Counted from the first letter of the stretch, positions 27,531 through 37,025 are shown. The stretch: DNA of 64,000 nt from Halobacillus sp. Marseille-Q1614 (GCF_902809865.1 NZ_CADDWH010000001.1:1488001-1552000); one strand, 5' to 3'. The notes: generated by a model not told the origin, from the letters alone. Numbers and translations are program-made.

Positions 27531-27959
27531 TTAATGAAGCTCTGGGCGTTCTGAGATTTCGTGTAATGCAACTCCAGCTGCCTGATCTGACTTTTCATCT
27601 AAAGAAAGGTCGCCAAGGGAAACAATCCCGGCCAGCTTTCCATTCTCAATGACAGGCAGACGGCGAACCTGATGCTGAGCCATAATCTGGCTGGCTTCTT
27701 CTAAAGTTGTATCTGGAGTCACCTGAAATACATGATCACTCATGACCTGTTGAACAGTGGTAGAATCTGGACTGCTGTTCGCATAACCTCTGATTACTAA
27801 ATCACGGTCAGTTACCATTCCCTGCAGCTGGCCATTCTCATCACAAATCGGAATAGCTCCTACATTTTGCTGCTTCATTAAAGAAGCGGCTTCATATAAA
27901 GTACTGCTCGTTTGGCACACAGAAACATCAGTTGTCATAACGTCTCTTACTTTTTTCAT
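27531..27959 (-). CDS. ylbB: CBS domain protein YlbB
   Basis: A 142-residue protein consisting almost entirely of a CBS pair (Bateman module): the first CBS (about residues 7-60, with GAIPICDENGQLQGMVTDRDL) and the second (about 72-125, with RRLPVIENGKLAGIVSLGDL). Such modules bind adenine nucleotides, but ligand and partner are unknown here. The position between ylbD and yugN/ctaG matches B. subtilis YlbB; ylbC is absent. Confidence 0.85.
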   Translation of the reverse strand: MKKVRDVMTTDVSVCQTSSTLYEAASLMKQQNVGAIPICDENGQLQGMVTDRDLVIRGYANSSPDSTTVQQVMSDHVFQVTPDTTLEEASQIMAQHQVRRLPVIENGKLAGIVSLGDLSLDEKSDQAAGVALHEISERPELH

Positions 27960-28155
27960 TTTTTATCCTCCTTATAGTTCAAAGATCAATTGTTAGTGTC
28001 CCCTACTTCTTTAATTTAAACCATGCATCGAGATGTTATTTATAGTATAATGAAGTCACGATTGAGAGCTTTTTGAAGAAGCTGCCAATCCTTTGCCAGC
28101 CGTATTTACTTACTACTTTGGAACAAAGCTACATAATTTTTGTGAGGTGGAAGAA

Positions 28156-28524
28156 ATGAAATTAGAAGGCACAGGAATTGAACAGGTCATCGTAGACTTA
28201 AAACCGTTGACTCATATTATGGAAAGTAACGGATTTATCCTCGGAGGATCCTGGGACTACGAACGAGTAACGTATGATTACAAAATTGATTCACCGGAGA
28301 AAAACATCACGTATTACATCCGTATTCAAGGGTATGCTCTCGAAGGAGACGTAGACAGAGGGAATGCTGTCGTCCAGCTGCTTCCTCCACTACTTGGAAA
28401 ACACTATTACCCGCACGGTGTAGAATACGGGGAACAGGAAGAGTTCAGTTCCGGCTTGATTGAAAGAGCTACAAACGCTGTCAAAAAGGTAAAGGAAGCC
28501 GTTGCTCAATATCAAAAGTCATAA
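28156..28524 (+). CDS. YugN-like family protein
   Basis: A 122-residue soluble protein of the YugN-like family, with the conserved stretches GGSWDYERVTYDYK and PPLLGKHYYPHGVEY. Function unknown. The start MKLEGTGIE at 28156 follows GAGGTGG with good spacing; the longer open frame to 28093 lacks a ribosome binding site. A terminator follows, then ytvI on the same strand. Confidence 0.8.
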   Translation: MKLEGTGIEQVIVDLKPLTHIMESNGFILGGSWDYERVTYDYKIDSPEKNITYYIRIQGYALEGDVDRGNAVVQLLPPLLGKHYYPHGVEYGEQEEFSSGLIERATNAVKKVKEAVAQYQKS

Positions 28525-28542
28525 AATAACGACTTAATAAAG

Positions 28543-28578
28543 GGTCGCACACCCCGCGGGTGGAGCGACTTTTTTTAG
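28543..28578 (+). terminator. Terminator between yugN and ytvI
   Basis: GTCGC pairs with GCGAC around a GC-rich inner stem (ACCCGCGGGT-like), followed by seven T residues. Confidence 0.75.
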
Positions 28579-28605
28579 AACAGTCTTCTTAAATGAAGGA
28601 GGAGC

Positions 28606-29673
28606 TTGAAGAAATTGTTTAAGTATTTGAGCAAACGTCAATGGGCTATATTAATAGGTGGTATTCTTTTAATTATAGCAGGATACTACATTCTGCCTGT
28701 CTCTATTCCGTTAGTCGTTGCTTTTGTGACGGCCTTGTTTTTAAACCCGGCGATACGATGGATGCAATTTAGGTTTCGGCTGAATCGTAAAATGGCCGTC
28801 ATCATCGTTTTTTTATTGTTTCTTGTCATGATTGGGCTTCTCGGGGCATATGCAGTAACGCGGGCAGTCACTCAGCTGATTGAGCTGGCAGATAACGCAC
28901 CAATGTATATCAACCAGATTAACAATGTGTTGGTTAACTGGCAGGATCATATGAAATCCTTCACACAGAATATGCCAAGAGAATTTGTGGACAGAGTCAC
29001 TTATGAACTGCAGAATACACTTGATACAACGACACAGACGCTGTCCGAGAGACTGCAGTTAAGCAATATTGCAGCATTTGCGGCTAAAATCCCAGAATAC
29101 TTAGTGAGCTTTCTCGTCTACTTGATTGCATTATTCTTATTTATGCTTGAAATGCCAAGACTTAAAGATAAAATGCATCAAAACTTTACAGAATCGACTT
29201 CTGAAAAAGTAAAATTTATGAATGCACGTTTATCATATGTTGTTTTCGGATTTCTTAAAGCTCAATTTCTAGTGAGCATCATCATTTTTATCGTATCCCT
29301 GATCGGGTTGTTGTGGATTGCTCCTGAAGTGGCGATTGTTATGTCACTCATCATATGGGCAATTGATTTCATTCCAATTATTGGATCGATCGTCATCCTT
29401 GGACCTTGGGCAGTATACACGTTTATAGCCGGTGAATTGACTATGGGGGTACAGTTGTCCATTTTAGCTATTATATTACTAGCTATTCGACGAACGGTTG
29501 AGCCAAAAGTTATGGGAAGGCATATCGGGCTGTCTCCTCTGGCTACACTAATTGCCATGTATATAGGGCTGCAGCTTATTGGGCTGATGGGCTTTATTCT
29601 TGGACCATTGCTTGTGATTGCTTTTAATTCTGCAAAAGAAGCAGGCATTATTCGCTGGAACCTTAAACTATAA
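28606..29673 (+). CDS. ytvI: AI-2E family transporter, YtvI-type sporulation membrane protein
   Basis: A 355-residue polytopic protein of the AI-2 exporter (UPF0118) superfamily: paired hydrophobic segments at the N-terminus, a soluble helical loop (about residues 95-180), and a C-terminal cluster with IWAIDFIPIIGSIVIL and EPKVMGRHIGLSPLATL, both family signatures. The N-terminus and length best resemble the sporulation protein YtvI; another AI-2E paralogue is possible. The start is TTG at 28606, directly after AAGGAGGAGC; a TTG three codons on is an alternative. Confidence 0.8.
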   Translation: MKKLFKYLSKRQWAILIGGILLIIAGYYILPVSIPLVVAFVTALFLNPAIRWMQFRFRLNRKMAVIIVFLLFLVMIGLLGAYAVTRAVTQLIELADNAPMYINQINNVLVNWQDHMKSFTQNMPREFVDRVTYELQNTLDTTTQTLSERLQLSNIAAFAAKIPEYLVSFLVYLIALFLFMLEMPRLKDKMHQNFTESTSEKVKFMNARLSYVVFGFLKAQFLVSIIIFIVSLIGLLWIAPEVAIVMSLIIWAIDFIPIIGSIVILGPWAVYTFIAGELTMGVQLSILAIILLAIRRTVEPKVMGRHIGLSPLATLIAMYIGLQLIGLMGFILGPLLVIAFNSAKEAGIIRWNLKL

Positions 29674-29717
29674 ACAAAAACCTCACTGCCTTAGCAGTGA
29701 GGTTTTTGTTTATAGTT
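29666..29717. terminator. Shared terminator with 24-bp perfect arms
   Basis: Perfect 24-bp arms (29666-29689 and 29694-29717) with the 4-base loop CTTA. The palindrome contains the stop codons of both convergent genes, ytvI and the acetyltransferase, so each ends in the same Leu-stop sequence. Confidence 0.9.
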
Positions 29718-30252
29718 CTTTTTTGTGCTTTGTTGTACTGCTTTTATTTTCCTGCTTTAGCTTTTGAAACGTAAACATGTCACGATCGATTTCTGTTTGA
29801 TGAAACCCATTATTGATCAAGACTTTCTGGGACTGAATATTATCTTTGTCACACTGGGCCTCTACCCTTTTGACAACAGGATTATGAAAAGCCCACGTAC
29901 AAAGGGCCTGGACAGCTTCCGTGGCAAACCCTTTATTACGCTGGTTCTCGGCGACATGATAACCTATTTCAATTCTTCCTTCCTCATCGGGTCTTCCTTT
30001 AAAGCCTATATCTCCGATAATCTGCCCCGCTTCCTCCTCTATCATAATCCAAGGGCCAAATCCCAGCTGGCTCTCATTTTCTTCTAACGCCTCTACGTAA
30101 AAGGGAAGCATTGCTTTTAACCCATCGTGGGGCCACTGGCGGTTCCACGGAAGCTGATATTTGTAGTAAAACGCCAGCGGGTTTTTCATAATCATTTGAG
30201 CTAAATCCAAGGTGATCGGTAAATATTTTATTCGTGCGGATGAGAAGTCCAT
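29710..30252 (-). CDS. GNAT family N-acetyltransferase (RimJ/RimL type)
   Basis: A 180-residue acetyltransferase with the GNAT core: GDIGFKGRPDEEGRIEIGYHV, then the acetyl-CoA loop QRNKGFATEAVQALCTWAF, then RVEAQCDKDNIQSQKVLINNGF. This pattern is typical of the RimJ/RimL-like subgroup, which acetylates proteins, small amines or antibiotics; the substrate is not predictable here. It is a single gene between ytvI and the cytochrome oxidase cluster, with no counterpart in the B. subtilis ylb block. Confidence 0.82.
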   Translation of the reverse strand: MDFSSARIKYLPITLDLAQMIMKNPLAFYYKYQLPWNRQWPHDGLKAMLPFYVEALEENESQLGFGPWIMIEEEAGQIIGDIGFKGRPDEEGRIEIGYHVAENQRNKGFATEAVQALCTWAFHNPVVKRVEAQCDKDNIQSQKVLINNGFHQTEIDRDMFTFQKLKQENKSSTTKHKKEL

Positions 30253-30331
30253 CAGCGTACTCCCTTTCTGCTATGTAAATGATAAGATATACTGAACTAT
30301 ACCTGTTTCCTTCAGGCATTAAACACTTTAT

Positions 30332-30360
30332 AAAAAAACAGCCAGTTTAAACTGGCTGTT
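30332..30360 (-). terminator. Terminator of the cytochrome oxidase cluster
   Basis: A perfect 24-bp palindrome (AACAGCCAGTTT and complement) is followed on the minus strand by a T tract, downstream of the DUF420 gene. Confidence 0.85.
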
Positions 30361-30367
30361 CCTTTTA

Positions 30368-30823
30368 TTAGTATCCAAATATGGCTCGTAACATACTCGT
30401 TGTTGTGCCGCCGTCATATAAAACATAAAGCAGAAGGTAAACAACTACACCCGTTATGGCCGTACAGAACCAGATAACACTTGTTACAGGACCAATTTTA
30501 CGGTGCTTCGGAATTTTTCTTTTAAATGCCAGGTTTAACGTTACCAGGCCGAAGACAGCCCCAACAGTCGCTAAAATAATATGGAATATCAAGAAGATCG
30601 TATAATATATTTTAATATCATCCGGACCGCCAAAACTGGTATTTCCTACAATCACCGTGCGGCTTACGTAAATTATAAAAAAGGTTAGAGCACTTACAGC
30701 ACCAGCAATCATAGTCATTCGATGAGCCTGTCTCTTATCTTTAGCGATCAGCACCCAGCCGATTGCTACAAGAATAGCACTCAGTACAATGAAGATGGTA
30801 CTTAATGTCGGTAATAACGGCAT
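30368..30823 (-). CDS. DUF420 membrane protein (CtaM/YozB-like oxidase assembly factor)
   Basis: A 151-residue protein with four membrane segments and conserved histidines (QAHR near residue 34, LIFHIILA near 79, KHRKIG near 107) typical of DUF420. In Staphylococcus aureus the DUF420 protein CtaM is needed for heme A-type quinol oxidase activity, so an oxidase assembly role is inferred. It follows ctaG after 70 bases and ends at a strong terminator, placing it in the same cluster. AGAGGAG precedes the ATG. Confidence 0.82.
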   Translation of the reverse strand: MPLLPTLSTIFIVLSAILVAIGWVLIAKDKRQAHRMTMIAGAVSALTFFIIYVSRTVIVGNTSFGGPDDIKIYYTIFLIFHIILATVGAVFGLVTLNLAFKRKIPKHRKIGPVTSVIWFCTAITGVVVYLLLYVLYDGGTTTSMLRAIFGY

Positions 30824-30893
30824 TTTCTTTCTCCTCTTTCAAAGATTCCCCGTTCAGAAAAAGGAGTCAAACTGGAAGACCCTTTATTCAGAA

Positions 30894-31790
30894 CTACTCG
30901 GTTTGCATATTTGCAGGGAGGGGGTCGATTGTATCTCTTTCACGATTAAACCAACTGAAAAAGATACGGGCAATTAATACTCCAAAGATAATCTCCTGAG
31001 CAATCTTCATAATGATGCCACCAAGCTGCTGATCTTCTACAAGCGGCATAGGAGTAAAATACTCAGGACCGCTTAACGCTCCTGAAATTCCCGCTAAAAC
31101 ATCAGAAGGTACGCACAGACTCATAGCCTGCATCCAGGCCCCTGATTCTGTGTAAGTTGAATATAATGGGACTTCCGCAAAGATGATCAAACCACACGCT
31201 GGGGTAATTAAAACCCCATTGGCGAAAATAAATCCAATCTTAAGGATCGGGCTTAATCTGTTGAACTCTTTTATTGGACTGAATACGGACCACCACATAA
31301 TAAACGCAGACATTAATATAAACGTCGTAATAACCGCATGGGCGATCTCATTCGATTTAGCGTAATCGAATACGACCGGCATATGATATAAAGAAAACAA
31401 ACCATTGAATAAAATCAGTGAGATAAGGGGTTTTGTTAAAAGTCTCAGTATCGGATTAAGTATAGAGGTATAAAAGACTTTTTCCCATATCCATACTGGA
31501 ATCCCTTTAATCACGAGTATTGGAAACAATAGAAAATATAAGGCCATCTGCGTCATGTGCGCTGTAAACATAATATGTGACAATAGATCAACGGGAGATC
31601 CTTTTAAAACATAAAGCAGCAGCATGCCCGAATAAAAACTGACCTGCTGTCCTGTGGTAGGACGAGCTTCTCCTTTTTTACGCTTCGGACCGGTTATATA
31701 AAAATAAATGGCACTTAATAAAAGAACAAACAATAAATAATAAGGACTCCATAAGGCGCGGAACCCGAATATTTGAAGTTCTAACCACAT
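30894..31790 (-). CDS. ctaG: Cytochrome c oxidase assembly factor CtaG
   Basis: Bacillus-type CtaG, a 298-residue integral membrane protein required for assembly of the caa3 oxidase, probably copper delivery to subunit I. About seven membrane segments are visible, with histidines in LLSHIMFTAHMTQMAL and the YHMPVVFDYA stretch characteristic of the caa3_CtaG family. It sits downstream of the oxidase subunit genes, separated from ctaF by a terminator (31905-31933), so it may depend on read-through or its own promoter. Confidence 0.92.
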   Translation of the reverse strand: MWLELQIFGFRALWSPYYLLFVLLLSAIYFYITGPKRKKGEARPTTGQQVSFYSGMLLLYVLKGSPVDLLSHIMFTAHMTQMALYFLLFPILVIKGIPVWIWEKVFYTSILNPILRLLTKPLISLILFNGLFSLYHMPVVFDYAKSNEIAHAVITTFILMSAFIMWWSVFSPIKEFNRLSPILKIGFIFANGVLITPACGLIIFAEVPLYSTYTESGAWMQAMSLCVPSDVLAGISGALSGPEYFTPMPLVEDQQLGGIIMKIAQEIIFGVLIARIFFSWFNRERDTIDPLPANMQTE

Positions 31791-31904
31791 CGGCAGTTCA
31801 CCTCATTTTTTTGTGAATACTCCTCTATTTTAACGAAATTCAGCTAAAAAGACGAGCCTTGCTGGTAAGATTTTTAATTGTTCATAATTTGGACATATCC
31901 AACA

Positions 31905-31933
31905 AAAAAAGACCGGAAGACCCGGTCTTTTTT
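31905..31933 (-). terminator. Terminator after ctaF
   Basis: The stem AAAAAAGACCGG/CCGGTCTTTTTT has a 5-base loop and a T tract. It separates the oxidase subunit genes from ctaG. Confidence 0.85.
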
Positions 31934-32254
31934 CTACCACCATATAAGGGCAACGAACGTAATGATTGTTAAGACACCTACGCTGATTCCGCCATAAATC
32001 ATTAAGGCTACCATATTGTGGCCTTTGTTTTTCATGTGCATGAAATAGTAGAACTGGAAAAGTACTTGTACGATGGCAAGTAAGATTAGCGTTGGACCTA
32101 GAAATACAGATCCAATATCCAGAATAACCATTCCAAAAGCAATGAGTGTGAAGATAATCATAAAGATGAAGCTGATAACCTGCTGCTTCATTTCTTCTTT
32201 ATGCTGTTTCCTCTCGAATTCTACCTGCTGAGATGTTTCTGTATGATTTGCCAT
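31934..32254 (-). CDS. ctaF: Cytochrome c oxidase subunit IV (caa3 type)
   Basis: A 106-residue protein with a charged, Lys/Glu-rich N-terminal tail (about 25 residues) and three membrane segments, including LFQFYYFMHMKNKGH, the subunit IVB signature. It is part of the caa3-type terminal oxidase. The gene starts 3 bases after the ctaE stop, as in B. subtilis. Confidence 0.93.
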   Translation of the reverse strand: MANHTETSQQVEFERKQHKEEMKQQVISFIFMIIFTLIAFGMVILDIGSVFLGPTLILLAIVQVLFQFYYFMHMKNKGHNMVALMIYGGISVGVLTIITFVALIWW

Positions 32255-32257
32255 AAC

Positions 32258-32881
32258 TTAGCCCACCACTCCCATCAAGTAAACCACTGTAAAGATAAAT
32301 ACCCAAACAACGTCGATGAAGTGCCAGTAAAGACTAGCAATATAAAACTTAGGAGCGTTATACAAGTTCAAGCCGCGTTTGGAATTACGGATCATCAGGG
32401 ATACAATCCAGCATAATCCAAAAAGTACGTGTCCTCCGTGGAATCCTACAAGTGTATAGAATGCAGATCCAAAAGCAGAAGAACGGAAGGTAAATTCGTA
32501 CTCATGAATATAATGTACAAATTCATAAATTTCAAAACCAAGGAAACCAAGACCTAATGCCACAGTGATCCCTAACCATAGCTGCATTTTCTTAAAGTCA
32601 TTATTTTTCATATGGTACATCGCATATACGCTCGTTAACGAGCTGGTCAGAAGGAGCATTGTCATAATAAACACAAGCTCCAGACCGAATAAGTGTTCAG
32701 GAGTATTTTCTCCTACCGTCGAACGATTTAATGCTAAATACGTACCAAATAAACAAGCAAACAATACAGTTTCTCCGCCTAGGAAGAACCAAAAGCCTAC
32801 AAACTTATTTTTTCCTTCGAGGGTGGCTTTTTCCGGATCACGCGGCATTTGTTTAGGATTTAAAACATCATCATGACTCAT
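32258..32881 (-). CDS. ctaE: Cytochrome c oxidase subunit III
   Basis: A 207-residue subunit III with five membrane segments, as in the short bacterial form. Recognisable stretches are FWFFLGGETVLFACLFGTYLA, YTLVGFHGGHVLFGLCWI and the C-terminal YWHFIDVVWVFIFTVVYLMG. It does not bind metals but stabilises the catalytic core. The start overlaps the ctaD stop by one base (TAATG). Confidence 0.96.
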   Translation of the reverse strand: MSHDDVLNPKQMPRDPEKATLEGKNKFVGFWFFLGGETVLFACLFGTYLALNRSTVGENTPEHLFGLELVFIMTMLLLTSSLTSVYAMYHMKNNDFKKMQLWLGITVALGLGFLGFEIYEFVHYIHEYEFTFRSSAFGSAFYTLVGFHGGHVLFGLCWIVSLMIRNSKRGLNLYNAPKFYIASLYWHFIDVVWVFIFTVVYLMGVVG

Positions 32882-34749
32882 TATAGGCCAGCCCCCTTCT
32901 GTATGTCTTTTTCAATATCTTCTTTGTGGATATGGTGTCCAAGATCGTCTTTAAGTGAACGGGTCAGCATAGAGCCTAATGTAATACCCATTCCAAGGAA
33001 GACAAGAACCAGCCAGAACTTATTATCCGTTTGATAAATGAACCCGAATCCGGCGATAAACAATCCTAAAGACATCATAAATGGAAGCAATGAAGCGTTT
33101 GGCATATGAATGTCACCGACAGGTTCAGCAGGTGTCATGCCATTTTTGCCTTCACTCTGCTCTACGAATAACGGATCTAGTCCGCGGACAAGCGGCGTTT
33201 GAGTAAAGTTGTAGTGCGGAGGCGGTGAAGGAATTGCCCACTCCAGGGTACGTCCGCCCCAAGGATCGCCGCTGACTTTTTCTCCTTTCATTTGCGTGTA
33301 AAAGATGTTGATAAGGAAAATAACCGCACCGATAGCCATTAAGAAGGCACCAATTGTACTGATTAAGTTGCCCGTATCTAATCCCATACCTTCCTTAAAG
33401 ATCCAGTAACGACGAGGCATCCCCATTAAGCCTAAGAAGTGCTGGATAAAGAAAGTTAAATGGAATCCTACGAAAAATGGCCAGAAGGAAAGCTTTCCAA
33501 GTTTCTCATTAAGAATCGTACCAAACATTTTCGGCCACCAGTAATGAAGGGCTGCGAAGACACCGAATACAACTCCTCCAACGATGACATAGTGGAAGTG
33601 GCCGACTACGAAATACGTATCATGATACTGATAGTCAGCAGCAGCGGCAGCAAGCATTACACCTGTCATTCCACCAATAGTAAAGGTTGGAATAAATGAA
33701 ACGGTCCAAAGCATAGCCGTAGTCATTCGAACGCTCCCGCCCCACATCGTAAACATCCAGTTGAAAATCTTAATACCTGTAGGCACCGCAATTGCCATTG
33801 TCGCTACAGCGAAAATGGAGTTTGCAATTGGTCCAAGACCTACAGTGAACATATGGTGAGCCCAAACCATAAACCCTAAAAATCCGATAAGGACTGTGGC
33901 GAACACCATCGCTGAATATCCAAATAGACGTTTCTTAGAAAACGTAGAGATGATATCACTAAATGCCCCGAACAACGGCAGAATAAGAATGTATACTTCT
34001 GGGTGTCCAAAGATCCAGAATAGGTGTTCCCATATGATAGCGTTACCACCGGCGTTCGTATCAAAGAATAAAGAACCGAACATACGGTCAAACATCATTA
34101 GGAAAAGACCCACTGTTAATGCTGGAAAAGCGAAAAGAATTAATGTACTTGTAACAAACGTTGCCCAAGTAAACAGCGGCATACGCATATAAGTCATACC
34201 AGGTGCACGCATATTAACTATAGTTACTAAAAAGTTGATACCCCCGATTAACGTACCAGCCCCGGATATCTGAAGACCCATTACATAATAGTCTACTCCG
34301 TGACCTGGAGAAATCGTGGATAGTGGAGCATAGTTTGTCCAGCCCGCATCGGGAGCTCCTCCTGTAAACCAGGAAACGTTTAGCATTAACCCACCAAATA
34401 GAAACAGCCAGAATCCAAGTGAGTTTAAAAATGGAAAAGCAACGTCCCGTGCCCCTATTTGTAATGGCACGACCGCGTTCATTAACGCAAATATGAATGG
34501 CATGGCCGCTAAGAAAATCATAGTCGTACCGTGCATTGTTATCATTTCATTATACAAACCAGCTGAGATGAAGTTATTATCAGGTTTCATCAGCTGAATA
34601 CGTATTATCATCGCTTCTAGCCCGCCAATTAGGAAAAAAATCCCGCCAGCAACCAAGTAAAGATGAGCGATCTTTTTGTGGTCAACTGTTGTTAAATAAT
34701 CCCAAATCGCAGCGCCGAGCCCACGTTTTTGTGCTACTGCAGTACTCAC
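32881..34749 (-). CDS. ctaD: Cytochrome c oxidase subunit I (heme-copper, caa3 type)
   Basis: Catalytic subunit that reduces oxygen and pumps protons. The 622-residue protein has the heme-copper oxidase layout with metal ligands visible: the low-spin heme histidine in MITMHGTTMIF, the cross-linked Tyr and copper His in WIFGHPEVYILILP, the copper pair in AHHMF, and the heme histidines in GHFHYVIVGG. A C-terminal extension beyond 12 segments fits the caa3 form. Whether heme A or heme O is inserted cannot be read here; ctaA is not in the window. Confidence 0.97.
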   Translation of the reverse strand: MSTAVAQKRGLGAAIWDYLTTVDHKKIAHLYLVAGGIFFLIGGLEAMIIRIQLMKPDNNFISAGLYNEMITMHGTTMIFLAAMPFIFALMNAVVPLQIGARDVAFPFLNSLGFWLFLFGGLMLNVSWFTGGAPDAGWTNYAPLSTISPGHGVDYYVMGLQISGAGTLIGGINFLVTIVNMRAPGMTYMRMPLFTWATFVTSTLILFAFPALTVGLFLMMFDRMFGSLFFDTNAGGNAIIWEHLFWIFGHPEVYILILPLFGAFSDIISTFSKKRLFGYSAMVFATVLIGFLGFMVWAHHMFTVGLGPIANSIFAVATMAIAVPTGIKIFNWMFTMWGGSVRMTTAMLWTVSFIPTFTIGGMTGVMLAAAAADYQYHDTYFVVGHFHYVIVGGVVFGVFAALHYWWPKMFGTILNEKLGKLSFWPFFVGFHLTFFIQHFLGLMGMPRRYWIFKEGMGLDTGNLISTIGAFLMAIGAVIFLINIFYTQMKGEKVSGDPWGGRTLEWAIPSPPPHYNFTQTPLVRGLDPLFVEQSEGKNGMTPAEPVGDIHMPNASLLPFMMSLGLFIAGFGFIYQTDNKFWLVLVFLGMGITLGSMLTRSLKDDLGHHIHKEDIEKDIQKGAGL

Positions 34750-34783
34750 GCTTTTACCTCCCTTTTAAAGCCTCTTATAGAAT

Positions 34784-35854
34784 TTATTCTTCTTCTTGTG
34801 GTTGTTCGCTGACTGATTCAGAACCAATATCAGAATGATCCAGCTCTAAGAGATAGTCAGCAATTTTACTTGCTTCTTCTTCTGAAACTAAGTTGGCAGG
34901 CATTTGGTTGCCTGGTTTAATTTCTTCAGGATTAACAATCCAATTGACCAGATTCTCTTTAGAAGGTTCGAGAATTCCAGCAATTTTTGAACGGTTCGCA
35001 AAGTTAGTCAAGTTTGGCCCCTGACCAGCAGCCCCGTCTCCAATAGCATGGCAGCCCATACAGCTATTCTCAAAAAGGTCCTGACCTTCCTGAGCGCTCG
35101 CTGTCTGCGGCTCAGCCTCTGGATCTACGTTTTGCATATCTTCTTTCCATTGCTCGTACTCTTCAGGACTGACAGCGATTACGCGAAAATCCATTAAGGA
35201 GTGGGACTCACCGCAAAGCTCAGTACATTGTCCCCAGTAAACGCCTTCTTCATAAGCCTCTAAAGACATCGTATTATCATTATCCCCTGGGTTTGTGTCC
35301 ATTTTACCCGCAATAGATGGTACCCAGAATGAGTGAATAACATCACTCGATTTCATATCTAAGTATACTTTTTCTCCAACAGGTATATATAAGTCTTGAC
35401 TAGTGGAGATTTCATCATTTGGATAACCAAAGTGCCACCAGAACTGATTGGCTGTAACTTCAATTGTTGTTACACCTTCATCATCTTTCGTAGATTCGTC
35501 AGCTAAATCAAATGTTGCCTGCACTGTTGGAACTGCTAAAACTAAAAGCAAAACAATCGGAATAACTGTCCAGATAACTTCAAGTGCTTTGTTACCTTCT
35601 GTCTGTTTAGGAATAAAATCTTCCTGTCCTTTTTTCTGACGATATTTAATGAGTACAAACGTATAAATCGCCATAACGATAACAAATACAAATAACATTA
35701 TCGCAATACTGATCATCATAAGATCAAATAATAACTCCGAACCATACCCCTTAGGCTTAAGTGCACTTAGGTTCTCAACCCCACACCCTGATAATACAAG
35801 GGCAAGTGCTCCAAACAAAAAGAGTGAGCGGAATTTTCCCATCCAACCTCTCAT
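34784..35854 (-). CDS. ctaC: Cytochrome c oxidase subunit II with fused cytochrome c domain
   Basis: Lipoprotein subunit carrying CuA and a covalently bound heme c. A signal peptide ends in the lipobox LSGC (near residue 24), followed by two membrane segments. The CuA domain has the His ligand in VIHSFWVP and the cluster WGQCTELCGESH. The cytochrome c domain has C265-M-G-C-H269 with axial Met318 in NQMPAN. This fusion defines a caa3-type oxidase that accepts electrons from cytochrome c. Start at 35854; a second ATG at 35842, just after GAGAGG, is also plausible and would not affect the signal peptide. Confidence 0.96.
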   Translation of the reverse strand: MRGWMGKFRSLFLFGALALVLSGCGVENLSALKPKGYGSELLFDLMMISIAIMLFVFVIVMAIYTFVLIKYRQKKGQEDFIPKQTEGNKALEVIWTVIPIVLLLVLAVPTVQATFDLADESTKDDEGVTTIEVTANQFWWHFGYPNDEISTSQDLYIPVGEKVYLDMKSSDVIHSFWVPSIAGKMDTNPGDNDNTMSLEAYEEGVYWGQCTELCGESHSLMDFRVIAVSPEEYEQWKEDMQNVDPEAEPQTASAQEGQDLFENSCMGCHAIGDGAAGQGPNLTNFANRSKIAGILEPSKENLVNWIVNPEEIKPGNQMPANLVSEEEASKIADYLLELDHSDIGSESVSEQPQEEE

Positions 35855-35936
35855 TTGAGTGATACCTCTCTTTCTCTTTTAAAATGATATCTTTATATAA
35901 TTTGGAACTAGCTCATAGGAATATGAGCTAGTTTCA

Positions 35937-36875
35937 TTAATAAGGAAATGGCAGCGTAACTAATACCATTGTTAAAAATAGGATGGTCAGATAGTTTAAA
36001 GAATAAACAAACATCCATGTCGCCCACTTCTCATCATTCTTCATAAAGAACCCTGCAATTCCCAGTACAAGCCAGCCAGCTGAAAGGGCAATTGCAATCG
36101 TCAGGAATATACTTCCCAATGATGCCAGATATATAGGCAATGGTAATAGGCAGGCTACATAGACAACAATCTGCCGCTTCGTCATTTCAAAACCATGAAC
36201 GACAGGAAGCATAGGAATACCCGCTGCTTTATAGTCATCCCTCTTTTTCATAGCAAGTGCTAAAAAGTGAGGGGTTTGCCATATAAACATAATCAAAAAT
36301 AAAATTAACGCTTCTAACTGGAGTCCTGGGTCAATAGCAGCCCAGCCAATTAATGGGGGCACGGCACCTGAAAAGCTGCCCACTACTGTATTTATGGTAT
36401 ATTTTCGCTTTGTCCACATCGTGTACAGCACGACATAAACAAACCAGCCAAACGCCCCGATAAGAGCTGCTGTTAACGTTGTAAAGGCCAGGATAATTAA
36501 ACCAGTAACTGTTACTCCAATCCCCATCCACTTGATGACATTAATGGGAATGGATCCTGTCACGGTTGGACGCTTTACTGTTCTCTCCATCAGCTGGTCA
36601 ATATCCCGGTCATACCAGTTATTTAGAATGCAGCCGCCTGCAATGACCAAAGCGGTCCCAATCATAGTCAGTAAGAAGGTTACCCACTGATCAATAAAGC
36701 TGGCCCCTGTAAAATAAACAGCCAGCCAAAAGCCGGTAAAAGTAGTAATGAGATTCGAATTTATAATGCCTACTTTAATAAGACTTTTAATATCAGCTAG
36801 TAGCGAGGTATCACGGACAGTTGAGTTCATTACTTGTGTAGCTGCAGAATCAACTGTTCTAGGATTATCCATCAT
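35937..36875 (-). CDS. ctaB: Protoheme IX farnesyltransferase (heme O synthase)
   Basis: Polyprenyltransferase that attaches a farnesyl group to protoheme, giving heme O for the terminal oxidase. A 312-residue membrane protein with about nine segments; the first Asp-rich motif is GGCILNNWYDRDIDQLMERTVKRP and the second loop has KKRDDYKAAGIPMLP. A tandem ATG follows GGGGGG. It heads the oxidase cluster. The usual partner ctaA (heme A synthase) is missing between ctaB and pycA. Confidence 0.95.
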   Translation of the reverse strand: MMDNPRTVDSAATQVMNSTVRDTSLLADIKSLIKVGIINSNLITTFTGFWLAVYFTGASFIDQWVTFLLTMIGTALVIAGGCILNNWYDRDIDQLMERTVKRPTVTGSIPINVIKWMGIGVTVTGLIILAFTTLTAALIGAFGWFVYVVLYTMWTKRKYTINTVVGSFSGAVPPLIGWAAIDPGLQLEALILFLIMFIWQTPHFLALAMKKRDDYKAAGIPMLPVVHGFEMTKRQIVVYVACLLPLPIYLASLGSIFLTIAIALSAGWLVLGIAGFFMKNDEKWATWMFVYSLNYLTILFLTMVLVTLPFPY

Positions 36876-36972
36876 TTTTTCCCCCCTTCTCCTACTTCAC
36901 AAGCTTACCTTATACTGCCAGAAAGTAGTCATAGCTTCCCGTTTGTTTAAAAGCACAAGAAACATCAAAATA

Positions 36973-36981
36973 ATTGTATCA
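36973..36981 (-). promoter_or_regulatory. Possible ctaB promoter, extended -10
   Basis: The minus strand reads TGATACAAT about 100 bases before the ctaB start; the -35 region at 17 bases (TAGATA) is poor, which would suit an activator-dependent promoter. Confidence 0.35.
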
Positions 36982-37025
36982 TGGAATCACAGTTCTATCT
37001 ATTTCTACATGTTAATTTTATTTTT

